Below are positions 16,423 through 24,392 of a stretch of 64,000 nucleotides of DNA, in pieces. Origin of the DNA: Polyangia bacterium (GTDB lineage: Bacteria > Myxococcota_A > Polyangia > Fen-1088). The position numbers were made by a program, and so were the translations under genes. The DNA lies in NCBI GenBank assembly GCA_036268875.1, contig DATATI010000029.1, positions 124,001-188,000 of the forward strand, in the 5' to 3' direction. Position 1 is the first letter of the stretch. Each line of letters opens with the position of its first letter. The notes beneath the pieces are model-generated. The model ran no database searches and was not told the origin of the DNA. It saw only the letters and a program-made list of their open reading frames with translations.

Positions 16423-16860
16423 TCAGTCGTCGGCGCTGGGCTTGCTGGCCTCGCCATCGGAAGGCGCCTGGGGCGCTTTCTCCGACGCCTTCTCTGACGC
16501 CTTCTCTTCCTCGGCGATCTCGCGGCGGACCTGATCCATGTCCAACGCCCTGACCTTCTCGACCAGGTCGTCCAGAGCGGCGGCCGGGACCATCCCGGGA
16601 CGGGCGAACACCAGGATCTGATCGCGGAACACCATCAGGGTCGGGATGGCCTGGATCTGGAAAGTGCCCGCCAGGCTTGGTTCGTCTTCGGTGTTGATCT
16701 TGGCGAAGGTGACATCGGCGTACTTCTCGGACGCTTTCTCGTAGATGGGAGCAAAGGCGCGGCACGGGCCGCACCACGGCGCCCACCAATCGATCACCAG
16801 AATCCCCGGCTTTTTGACGTGTTCTTCGAACGAATCGGTGGTCAGAGCGACGGTGGACAT
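16423..16860 (-). CDS. Thioredoxin with charged C-terminal extension
   Basis: 145 aa. GGAGG lies just upstream of the ATG at 16860. Residues 1-108 are a canonical thioredoxin: DWWAPWCGPCRAFAPIYEKA with the WCGPC redox site and cis-Pro in QAIPTLMVF. Residues 109-145 are an extra low-complexity tail rich in Glu, Lys, Ala and Ser (KASEKASEK), absent from E. coli TrxA (about 109 aa). There is no signal peptide, so it is a cytoplasmic disulphide reductase. The tail's role is unknown. Divergent from the ABC transporter operon. Confidence 0.93.
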   Translation of the reverse strand: MSTVALTTDSFEEHVKKPGILVIDWWAPWCGPCRAFAPIYEKASEKYADVTFAKINTEDEPSLAGTFQIQAIPTLMVFRDQILVFARPGMVPAAALDDLVEKVRALDMDQVRREIAEEEKASEKASEKAPQAPSDGEASKPSADD

Positions 16861-16931
16861 CCTGCCTCCGGCGGCGATTATACGAGGCGACGGACCGATG
16901 TCCCATCGGCAAGTCAGGGTATCTTAGCCGG

Positions 16932-17951
16932 GTGATTGACGTCCGCGATCTCGGCAAGACCTATCGCGTGCACAAGCGTCCGCCCGGTTTGCTAGCCGCG
17001 CTGCGATCGGTGGTGCACCGACAATACGAGACCGTCAACGCGGTCGAGGGCCTGTCGTTCCACATCGACGACGGCGAGCGGGTGGGTTTTCTGGGCCCGA
17101 ACGGCGCCGGCAAGACCACCACGCTGAAGGTGCTGTCGGGATTGCTGTACCCGACGACGGGCACCGTCAACGTGGGCGGCTTCGTGCCCCAGCAGCGCGA
17201 CCCGCGCTTTCTGCAGCTCATCACGCTGGTGATGGGGCAAAAGCAGCAGCTCATGTGGGACCTGCCGCCGGTCGAAACCTATGCCCTGAACCGCGCCCTG
17301 TTCGATGTTCCGCGGGCGCAAGCCGACGAGACGGTGAAGACGCTGACCGAGCTTCTGGAGATCGGCGATCTCATCAACAAGCCGGCCCGCCAGCTGTCGC
17401 TGGGCGAGCGCATGAAGTGCGAGCTGGTGGCGGCGCTGCTGCACCGGCCGCGGGTGCTGTTCCTGGACGAACCGACCATCGGCCTGGACGTGTCGATGCA
17501 GGCGAAGATGCGCGAGTTCATCCGCGACTATAACCAGCGCTTTGGCGCCGCCGTGCTGCTGACCAGCCATTACATGGACGACGTGGTGGCGCTGTGCCCG
17601 CGGGTGATCGTCATCGATCGCGGCCACCTGATCTATGACGGCGATCTGAAAGAGCTGGTGCGGAGAGTGCGGCCGGACAAGCGCGTGTCGATCCGGCTGT
17701 CGTCGCCGATCGACCGGGCCGTGTTCGAGAAGATGGCCACTGTGGTTTCGCACGACGCGGCGCAGGTGGTGCTGGGCGTGCCGGCGGCGAAGGTCAACGT
17801 GGTGGTGCGCGACGCGCTGGCCACCCTGCCCGTGGTCGATCTGACCATCGAGGATCCCCCGGTGGAAGAGGTCATGCGCGAGCTTTTCCTGGAGCAGCAG
17901 CGCGAGCGCGCCGCGACCGCCGCAGCCGCCACCGTCGAGGCCGCCCGGTGA
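16932..17951 (+). CDS. ABC-2 transporter ATP-binding protein
   Basis: 339 aa from GTG. Walker A is FLGPNGAGKTTTLKVLSG, the signature is LSLGERMKCELVAALL, Walker B is RVLFLDEPTIGLDV and the H-loop is LLTSHYMDD. The C-terminal 90 aa (after about 245) is a regulatory domain typical of the YadG/NatA-like subgroup (COG4586). It energises the two permeases that follow; a GTGA overlap couples it to the first. Substrate unknown. Confidence 0.93.
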   Translation: MIDVRDLGKTYRVHKRPPGLLAALRSVVHRQYETVNAVEGLSFHIDDGERVGFLGPNGAGKTTTLKVLSGLLYPTTGTVNVGGFVPQQRDPRFLQLITLVMGQKQQLMWDLPPVETYALNRALFDVPRAQADETVKTLTELLEIGDLINKPARQLSLGERMKCELVAALLHRPRVLFLDEPTIGLDVSMQAKMREFIRDYNQRFGAAVLLTSHYMDDVVALCPRVIVIDRGHLIYDGDLKELVRRVRPDKRVSIRLSSPIDRAVFEKMATVVSHDAAQVVLGVPAAKVNVVVRDALATLPVVDLTIEDPPVEEVMRELFLEQQRERAATAAAATVEAAR

Positions 17952-18748
17952 TCGGCCGCGTGCTGCGCGCCTACCCGACGCTGCTGAGGGTCGGCCTGTC
18001 CGAGCTGGTCGCCTATCGCGCCGAATTCCTGGTCTGGATCCTCACCACCAACATGCCGCTCGTCATGCTGGCCATCTGGCACGCGGTGGCCGCCGACGGT
18101 CCGGTGGGGCGTTTCGACCAAAAGCAGTTCACCGCGTATTACCTGGCTGTGCTGGCGGTGCGCCTTCTGACCAGCACCTGGGTGGTGTGGCAGATGTCGA
18201 TGGAGATCCGCGACGGCACCCTGTCGGCGAAGCTGCTGCGCCCGCTGCACCCGCTGGTCGCGTACAGCGCCGAGCACCTGGCCGCCGTGCCCATGCGGGC
18301 GCTGGTCATCTCACCGATTCTGGCGCTGCTGGTGATCGTGGCCGGCGATCGGCTGGCGGTGCGCGATCCGGCGATGCTGGCGATCATCGCGGCCTCGCTG
18401 CTGGGAGCCTGGCTGCTGATCTTCTTCACCATGGTGCTGCTGGGCGCGCTGGCCTTCTTCGTGGAAAGCGCGCAAGGCCTGTTCGAATTGTGGCTGGCCG
18501 TGCACGCCATCTTGTCGGGGTACCTTCTGCCGCTCGAATCGCTGCCCACCTGGCTCCAGAGCATCGCCCGCGTGCTGCCGCCGCGGTTCATGCTGGGATT
18601 TCCGGTCGAGGCGCTGATTGGCCTCGAGACGCGACAGCAGGCGCTGACCGAGCTCGGCGCGCAGTGGGCGTACGTGCTGGCGCTGTTCTTCAGCTCGCTG
18701 GCGGTGTGGCGGGCCGGCGTGAAGCGCTTCGCCGCTTACGGAGGATGA
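17948..18748 (+). CDS. ABC-2 transporter permease (COG4587-like)
   Basis: 266 aa, six hydrophobic segments, starting in a GTGA overlap with the ATPase gene. Its N-terminus (RAYPTLLRVGLSELVAYRAE) and internal EIRDGTLSAKLLRPLHPL match the paired-permease systems in which COG4586, COG4587 and COG3694 genes occur together. It forms half of a heterodimeric inner-membrane channel. Export of a lipid, glycan or antibiotic-like molecule is usual for ABC-2 systems but cannot be specified. Confidence 0.88.
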   Translation: MIGRVLRAYPTLLRVGLSELVAYRAEFLVWILTTNMPLVMLAIWHAVAADGPVGRFDQKQFTAYYLAVLAVRLLTSTWVVWQMSMEIRDGTLSAKLLRPLHPLVAYSAEHLAAVPMRALVISPILALLVIVAGDRLAVRDPAMLAIIAASLLGAWLLIFFTMVLLGALAFFVESAQGLFELWLAVHAILSGYLLPLESLPTWLQSIARVLPPRFMLGFPVEALIGLETRQQALTELGAQWAYVLALFFSSLAVWRAGVKRFAAYGG

Positions 18749-19560
18749 ACGTGGCTGTCACCGTCCGTTCTGTCGCGCGCTATGGGCGCCTGCTGCGCGT
18801 GCAGGTGCGCATGGCGGTGATCGGGTCCATGCAATACCGCGCCGATTTTCTCCTGCGCGGAGCCATCGCCCTCATGTGGACCGGCGTCACGCTGATTCCC
18901 ATCCTGGTGGTCTACGGCGCGCGCAAGTCGGTGGCCGGCTGGTCGTTCCCCGAGGCGCTGGTGGTGGTGGGCTGGTTCACGCTGCTGAAAGGCGTCCTGG
19001 ACGGCGCCATCAGCCCCAGCCTGACCGCTGTCGTCGAACACGTGCGCAAGGGAACGCTGGACTTCGTCCTGCTGAAGCCGGCCGACGCGCAATTTCTGGT
19101 GTCGACCGCCAGCTTCGAGCCGTGGCGAGCGATGGATCTCCTCAGCGCCCTGGGCATCTTCGCGTATGCCTTCCGGCAAATGCACCGCTGGCCGAGCCTG
19201 GCGGCGGTGGCCCTGGCCCTGCTGTTTCTGGGCGTGGGCGTGCTGCTTTTGTACGCGATCTGGATCCTGGTGGTCAGCGCCGCCTTCTGGGTGGTGAAGG
19301 TGGACAACCTCAGCTACCTGCTGGGCTCGCTTTTCGATGTGGCGCGCTGGCCGATCAGCATCTTTGAAGGCGCCTTGCGGGTGGTCTTCACCTTCGTGTT
19401 CCCGGTGGCGATCATGACGACGTTTCCGTCGCTGGCGCTGCTGGGAAAGCTGACCCTGGCCGACGCCGCCTGGGCGGTGGCCGGGGCGGTGATCTTCGCC
19501 GGCGTGGCGCGCCAGATCTGGATTCGCGCCCTCGGCCACTACACCTCGGCGAGCAGTTAG
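18745..19560 (+). CDS. ABC-2 transporter permease (COG3694-like)
   Basis: 271 aa. The start ATG at 18745 overlaps the previous stop (ATGA) and follows GGAGG. It has six hydrophobic segments; VEHVRKGTLDFVLLKPADAQ parallels the RDGTLSAKLLRPLHPL motif of the first permease, which supports a heterodimer. It completes the three-gene transporter. Its stop shares 4 bp (TTAG) with the convergent DUF2330 gene. Confidence 0.88.
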   Translation: MNVAVTVRSVARYGRLLRVQVRMAVIGSMQYRADFLLRGAIALMWTGVTLIPILVVYGARKSVAGWSFPEALVVVGWFTLLKGVLDGAISPSLTAVVEHVRKGTLDFVLLKPADAQFLVSTASFEPWRAMDLLSALGIFAYAFRQMHRWPSLAAVALALLFLGVGVLLLYAIWILVVSAAFWVVKVDNLSYLLGSLFDVARWPISIFEGALRVVFTFVFPVAIMTTFPSLALLGKLTLADAAWAVAGAVIFAGVARQIWIRALGHYTSASS

Positions 19561-21311
19561 AAACGGCGACGGCGGACGAACAAGAGCGAGGCCAGCACAC
19601 CGGCCGCCAGTATGCCGGCGCCGCCCGCGCTCTTGCCGGTCTGGGTGCAGGCGCAGCCGGTCTCGGTGCCGGCGTTGTGCTGGTTGATGCCGGACGTGAT
19701 CATCTTGCCGTTGTCCATCACCGCCGTCCCTGGTCCCGACTCGGCGCGGTTGTACGCCGTGGCCAGCGCCGGCATGTTGTCCAGGTCGCCGCGCTGATAG
19801 ATGCCGGCGCCGCCGTAGTTGCAGGTGCTGTTCGGATCGGCCGGTGTCTGTGGCAGCAGGCGCAACGTCTGTCCGTCGGGCAAGCGCAGACGCACCGGCG
19901 CGTCGCAGTGGCTGTAGGCCATCAAGCCGCACTCGTAGGTGGCGTCGGCCTGGCGCAGCGCCGGCACGTCGCCGAGATCGCCGTTGAAGATGAAGATCGG
20001 ATCCTTGGTCATCTCTTCGGGCGAAATGAACGTGGCCAGTCGGGTCAGGTACGGGCCCTTGTCGAACAGCGCCTGCGCGGCGGCCAGCGGCTTGACGATG
20101 GTGCTGTCCAGTTCGTTGGCGAACGCCGTCGCGTCGAACGTCGCGAACTGGTCGGGGATCTGCTGCCAGTACGAGCCGAGCTGGTTGTAAAACGTCTTCT
20201 CGTCGATGTTCTGATCTTTCAAGCTCTGCGGCTCGGGGATGTACTTTTCCAGCAGGGCCAGCAGCTTGGCGTCGCGCGCGAATCGCTGCTGGGCCAGCTG
20301 GTTCAAGAACGCCGGCGGCGTGGTGGCCGCGGCCAGGGCCGGGATGTTGTAAAGACCGTCGTACCAAAGCTGGCGCGACATCACGTTCGAGGAGCCGGCG
20401 TACTCGGCGGTGAAGGCATTGCCGCCAGCCTCGTCGGCGGCTTCCTTCAGCAGCGCATCGTAGTTGCTGCCGTTGTTGAACCAATCGATGCGCGCGTCGT
20501 TCAGGACGATCTCCTGGTAGGTCTGCGGCACCGTCCGGTGCGGGGCCACCACCCACAGATTCACCCGCAGATCATTCTGGGCGGCGATGGCGGTCAGACG
20601 CAGCGGGATGCAGGGCGCGTCGGCGTCGAAGCGCAGGATGATCGGGCGAATCGAGGTGACGTCCTGGCCGCTCAGGAGCTTCAGGGCGACGAAGTATTTT
20701 CCCTCGCTGACGTAGGCGTCGATGATCTTGCTGGCGTCGTCGGTGACCACATAACCGTTGGTGGTTAGCCAGTCTTTCAGCGCCGCCGCATCGGTCGAGT
20801 GAATGATGGCCGCGTCGAACGGGCCGACCGCGCCGCGGAACTCGACGTCGACGCCGGTCGGAGCGTTGGTCGTGCTACCACTCGGCGCGGTCGCGCCGGG
20901 GCCCGACGCCCCTCGATCAACCGGCGGAGAGAACAGTTGCTTGCACACGCCTTCGTCGTGGGTGTTCAACTGGAACTGCGGTCGCGTCACCGCGTCCAGG
21001 GTGGTGAAAATGGCGTCGCTGCCGACGTCGGGCGGCCCCGGCAAGGCGTCGATGGGCAGCACCCAGGAGAACTTGTCGGCCGGGCCGGTGTAGAAAATCT
21101 GAATGTGGGCTTCAATTTTTTGAGAGCCGGGCGCCGGATTCGGGTTCACGAAGAACAGGACGTTCTCGCCGGTCTGCGACACCGGCAACGGTCCCAGCGG
21201 ACCGCCCGGATTGCAGAAGAAACCGCCGCAAGCCTGGGCGCCGCGCGGGGCCCCCGTCCAAATTCCCACCGCCAGCAGCGACCACAGTCCGGTACGGATG
21301 GCTCGTTTCAT
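19557..21311 (-). CDS. DUF2330 secreted protein with MYXO-CTERM-like anchor
   Basis: 584 aa, start ATG 21311 (GGGGGT upstream). The signal peptide ends near RGAQACGGFFC. CGGFFCN followed by PVSQTGENVLFFVNP is the hallmark start of DUF2330. The body has the expected beta-rich family pattern (FSWVLPIDALPGPPDVGSDA). The C-terminus is a Cys-containing segment (GCACTQTGKSAGG), a hydrophobic helix (AGILAAGVLASLLF) and RRRRF. This is the MYXO-CTERM sorting tail, processed by myxosortase-type rhomboid-like enzymes for surface display in myxobacteria. Function of DUF2330 itself is unknown. Confidence 0.92.
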   Translation of the reverse strand: MKRAIRTGLWSLLAVGIWTGAPRGAQACGGFFCNPGGPLGPLPVSQTGENVLFFVNPNPAPGSQKIEAHIQIFYTGPADKFSWVLPIDALPGPPDVGSDAIFTTLDAVTRPQFQLNTHDEGVCKQLFSPPVDRGASGPGATAPSGSTTNAPTGVDVEFRGAVGPFDAAIIHSTDAAALKDWLTTNGYVVTDDASKIIDAYVSEGKYFVALKLLSGQDVTSIRPIILRFDADAPCIPLRLTAIAAQNDLRVNLWVVAPHRTVPQTYQEIVLNDARIDWFNNGSNYDALLKEAADEAGGNAFTAEYAGSSNVMSRQLWYDGLYNIPALAAATTPPAFLNQLAQQRFARDAKLLALLEKYIPEPQSLKDQNIDEKTFYNQLGSYWQQIPDQFATFDATAFANELDSTIVKPLAAAQALFDKGPYLTRLATFISPEEMTKDPIFIFNGDLGDVPALRQADATYECGLMAYSHCDAPVRLRLPDGQTLRLLPQTPADPNSTCNYGGAGIYQRGDLDNMPALATAYNRAESGPGTAVMDNGKMITSGINQHNAGTETGCACTQTGKSAGGAGILAAGVLASLLFVRRRRF

Positions 21312-21429
21312 TTTGACCCCCACAGAAAGCGCCCAAGGTATCGAGCTGCACCTAGCAACGAACAAGCCAAGAGTCGCGGGGCCGTTGATCGGCCGAGATC
21401 GGTTAGGCTGAGAACGAGGTCAACTTTCC

Positions 21430-22143
21430 ATGGAAACCGCCGTCATCATCGGAGCGCGCACGTTGGGCAAGGCCATCGCCGAATATCTGGGCGCGCGCGG
21501 CTGGGAGGTCATCTCGGCGGCGCGCACGCGTGACGACGTCGATCGGGTGGCGGCGGCGGTGACAGCGGCGGGCGGACATGGGATGGGCGTCGTGTGCGAC
21601 CTCGGTGACCGCGCGTCGCTGGAGGCGCTGGTGCGCGATCGCCCGCGCGTCGACCTGTGCATCGCCGCGCAGAACGCCGGCGGTCGCTTCGGCGCCCGCC
21701 CGTTGCTGGAGATCGACGACGCCGAGCTGGATCGCCATTTTGCCGGCTACCTGCGCGGCACCTGGAATCTGCTGAAGGCGGTGGGACCGAAGCTGCTGCA
21801 GCAAGGCGCCGGCACGTTCATCCAGATCGGCACGTCGTCGGGCCTGCGCACGAAAGAAGGATTCGGCTCGCTGGGCGCCATCCAGCACGGGTTGCGCGCG
21901 CTGGTGCAGGTGGCGGCGCGCGAGTGGCGCGTGCAAGGCGTGCACGCAGTCTACGTCCCGGTCGACGGCCCCATCACCAGTGAGCGCACGCAGGATTGGC
22001 TGGCGAAGAACGGCGTCGACCGCGGCATCCCGCAAGACGAGATCGCCCGCGCCTGTGAATACCTGCACCGCCAGGATCACCGCGCCTGGACGCACGAGTT
22101 GGTGCTGCGACCGACGGGCGGCGACTGGACCGCGCCGACCTGA
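21430..22143 (+). CDS. SDR-fold protein lacking the catalytic Tyr/Lys
   Basis: 237 aa. It has a Rossmann fold of the short-chain dehydrogenase family: VIIGARTLGKAIAEYL replaces TGxxxGxG, AAQNAGG is the NAG motif and QIGTSS is the Ser strand. Where the active site YxxxK should be, the sequence is LGAIQHG, with Leu for Tyr and Gln for Lys. It is therefore unlikely to act as a classical dehydrogenase; a binding or non-redox role, or an atypical reductase, is possible. The short C-terminal helix pair is intact, so it is not a broken gene. Divergent from the DUF2330 gene. Confidence 0.8.
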   Translation: METAVIIGARTLGKAIAEYLGARGWEVISAARTRDDVDRVAAAVTAAGGHGMGVVCDLGDRASLEALVRDRPRVDLCIAAQNAGGRFGARPLLEIDDAELDRHFAGYLRGTWNLLKAVGPKLLQQGAGTFIQIGTSSGLRTKEGFGSLGAIQHGLRALVQVAAREWRVQGVHAVYVPVDGPITSERTQDWLAKNGVDRGIPQDEIARACEYLHRQDHRAWTHELVLRPTGGDWTAPT

Positions 22144-22165
22144 ACCCGCCCGTCCGGCGAGGCCG

Positions 22166-22582
22166 CTAGCCGGCTTCGTCAGCGACGTCGACGGGGGCGA
22201 CCGGCGCGTCGACGCCGGCATCGGTGGCACCGTCGGACGTCGCATCGACGGGCGTTCCGCCGTCGGTGGTCGGCTCGACGGAGGTCCCTTCGTCGACGGC
22301 ACCGCCGTCAGCGGGCGCGCCGGGACAACCGGTGGGCTCCCAGGTCCACGAAAACGTCGTCGCGTTCGCGCACTGATCGGGATCGTTGGTGCAAAGGCCG
22401 CCGGGCCCGCTTTGACACCAGCCACAGCCGAGCGCCTTGGTGCAGCTGTCGCAGTTGACGAACTTGCGGCAGGTGGCCGGGAAATACCCACGGTTGTAAT
22501 AGCCGCGGCCATTGTCATCAATGCAGCCACTGAGGGTCAGGGCGACCAGCAATCCCCAGGCAAAGTGCTTAAAGAGTTTCAT
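22166..22582 (-). CDS. Cys-rich lipoprotein with PSI-like motif
   Basis: 138 aa. The lipobox LTLSGC places the lipid on Cys20. Residues about 38-64 (FVNCDSCTKALGCGWC, then CTNDPDQC) follow the spacing of PSI/plexin-type disulphide knots. The last 55 residues are a low-complexity Asp/Val/Ala/Thr tail with no structure predicted. It is a secreted, disulphide-bonded surface protein of unknown role. It lies downstream of the DUF1592 gene on the same strand, with 70 bp between them. Confidence 0.82.
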   Translation of the reverse strand: MKLFKHFAWGLLVALTLSGCIDDNGRGYYNRGYFPATCRKFVNCDSCTKALGCGWCQSGPGGLCTNDPDQCANATTFSWTWEPTGCPGAPADGGAVDEGTSVEPTTDGGTPVDATSDGATDAGVDAPVAPVDVADEAG

Positions 22583-22652
22583 TAGGAGACCTCCACTTTA
22601 TTGAATCTAAGTCTAGCCTGGCCGGCGGCCAGACGCCGCTTTGTCACTTGGG

Positions 22653-24392
22653 TCAAGGCGCGCGGCGCTGCAGAAAACTGGGCGCCGCGGCGAGCGACGC
22701 CACGAAATCCAGCAATCCGGTCTGGCCTTGCACCAACGCCTGCCGCTGCTCGACCGCCAGACACGACTGGCCGCCGCCGCCGCCGAACACGTAGGCCTCG
22801 GCGTAGCCGCCCACGCAGCTTGACACCTGGGGCAGCGCCGCCAGTTTCTGGGACAGGTCGGTGAGGCCGTCGAACGAGAACAGCGTCGTACCGTCCGGCG
22901 CGCGCGCGGTGTCAGCCGCATTGATGGGCAGGCCGCCGTCGTCAGCGCGGTAGCGCCCGGTTTGATCGAAGTGCTCGAAGCCGAAGCCGATGGGATCGAA
23001 GTGGATGTGGCAGGCCTGGCAGGCGCCGCCGGCGGCGTGCTGTTCTTCATAGCGCTGGCGGGTGGTCTTCACGCCGGGTGCCACGGGGGCAATCTGCGGG
23101 ACATTGGGCGGCGGCAGCGGGCGCGTGTTGCACAGTAACCGTTCAAACACCACCAACCCACGCAGCGTCGGCGACGACGAATCGGGATGCGCGTTGCCGG
23201 CCAACAGCGATCCTTGCGCCAAAAAACCGACGCTCGATTGCGCCGGGCGATCGACCACCGTCCAGTCGGCGCCGGGGCTGCCATAGGCGTAATACTGGGC
23301 CAGCGTCGGGTTCAGCACGGTCACCGCGGCGGTCAGCAGATCCTTGACGCCGCCCTTGCGATTGACCACCACCTCGTCGATGAAACGCTGGGTCTCGTCG
23401 GTCATAGCCTGGCGAACGGTGTCGAAATCAAAACTGCCCACCGCGCGGGTCTCGGTGATGACCCGCGTGTAAAGACCCCACTGGCGAAAAAATTGTTGCA
23501 GCGATTGGCGGCCATCGCTGGTCAAAAGCAGTTGCTTGGCGGCGGCGACGCGCTGGGTGGGATCGGCCAGCGCTCCGCTTTGTGCCTGCGCCAGCAACGC
23601 CGCCGACGGCGGGCCGCCGCCGAAATCGTACGCCAGGGCGCTGGCGATCTCGGACGGCGACAGCTGATAGCCGGAGCCCTGTTTGGCGCCGATCTCCGAT
23701 CGGTACAGCATCGCCGGCGACTGCAGCATCGCCGACAGGGTCCACTTGATGGCGGCGGGAAAATCGGCGCGCGGGACAATACTGCGATACGCGCCGACGT
23801 AGCGACCGGTCTCGTCGGCTTGCAGTGGCCGGCGAAACAGCGCCGCCCCGATGGTGTTCACGAAGGTGGTGGCGCAGGTCTCGTCAGGGCTGGTGGTGGC
23901 GCACGGCAACACCTGCGGCAGATGATCGGCGCTGGTCACCGTGGCGGCCACCGCCTCGGCGGACGCCATCACCTGCTGCGCGGTCTGGTTTCCCACCAGC
24001 AGCACCGAGGCGTCATTGCCGAGCCGCAACTTCGACAGGGTGTCGTCGCTGATGCTGACCAGCGACGCCAGATCGACGCCGGCCGTGACCAGCGGCGCGA
24101 AGGCGGCGCCCACGGTGGCGGCGTATTCGCGCGCGCCCAGCCGTCGCAGCATCGGCGGCGCCAGCTGCGTCGACGTGCAACTGGCGGCCAGCATGTCGAC
24201 GGTGGGCGTGCCGGTGGCGGTGGTCGCCGCCTGGCCGCCCGCGCCGCCAGCACCAGCGCCACCACCGATGGCGCCGGCGCCGGGCGTGACCGGCGCGCCT
24301 TCCAGCGTGCCCGTGCAGCCGCCGGCCAGCGCCGCCGCCAGGGCCGCCAGCGCCGCGAACCGCACCTGCGCGCCAGCGACCGAGGCCGTCAT
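22653..24392 (-). CDS. DUF1592/DUF1588/DUF1585 secreted cytochrome-like protein
   Basis: 579 aa. The lipobox ALAGGC is followed by a Gly/Ala tether (25-60). Domains in order: DUF1587-like (RRLGAREYAATVGAAFAP), DUF1595-like (GAALFRRPLQADE), DUF1592 (IKWTLSAMLQSPAMLYRSEI), DUF1588 (SPTLRGLVVFERLLC with CQACHIHFDPIGFGFEHFD) and DUF1585 at the end (SCVGGYAEAYVFGG). CQACH is a CxxCH haem motif conserved in DUF1588. These proteins occur in planctomycetes and myxobacteria beside DUF1552 proteins. Their reaction is unknown; a redox role at the cell surface is assumed. The start overlaps the DUF1552 stop (ATGA). Confidence 0.88.
   Translation of the reverse strand: MTASVAGAQVRFAALAALAAALAGGCTGTLEGAPVTPGAGAIGGGAGAGGAGGQAATTATGTPTVDMLAASCTSTQLAPPMLRRLGAREYAATVGAAFAPLVTAGVDLASLVSISDDTLSKLRLGNDASVLLVGNQTAQQVMASAEAVAATVTSADHLPQVLPCATTSPDETCATTFVNTIGAALFRRPLQADETGRYVGAYRSIVPRADFPAAIKWTLSAMLQSPAMLYRSEIGAKQGSGYQLSPSEIASALAYDFGGGPPSAALLAQAQSGALADPTQRVAAAKQLLLTSDGRQSLQQFFRQWGLYTRVITETRAVGSFDFDTVRQAMTDETQRFIDEVVVNRKGGVKDLLTAAVTVLNPTLAQYYAYGSPGADWTVVDRPAQSSVGFLAQGSLLAGNAHPDSSSPTLRGLVVFERLLCNTRPLPPPNVPQIAPVAPGVKTTRQRYEEQHAAGGACQACHIHFDPIGFGFEHFDQTGRYRADDGGLPINAADTARAPDGTTLFSFDGLTDLSQKLAALPQVSSCVGGYAEAYVFGGGGGQSCLAVEQRQALVQGQTGLLDFVASLAAAPSFLQRRAP

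Noticed and set aside
18187-18744. N-terminal extension of the second ABC permease
   Set aside because: It is the shadow frame of the first permease; the ATGA overlap and GGAGG at 18745 mark the true start.
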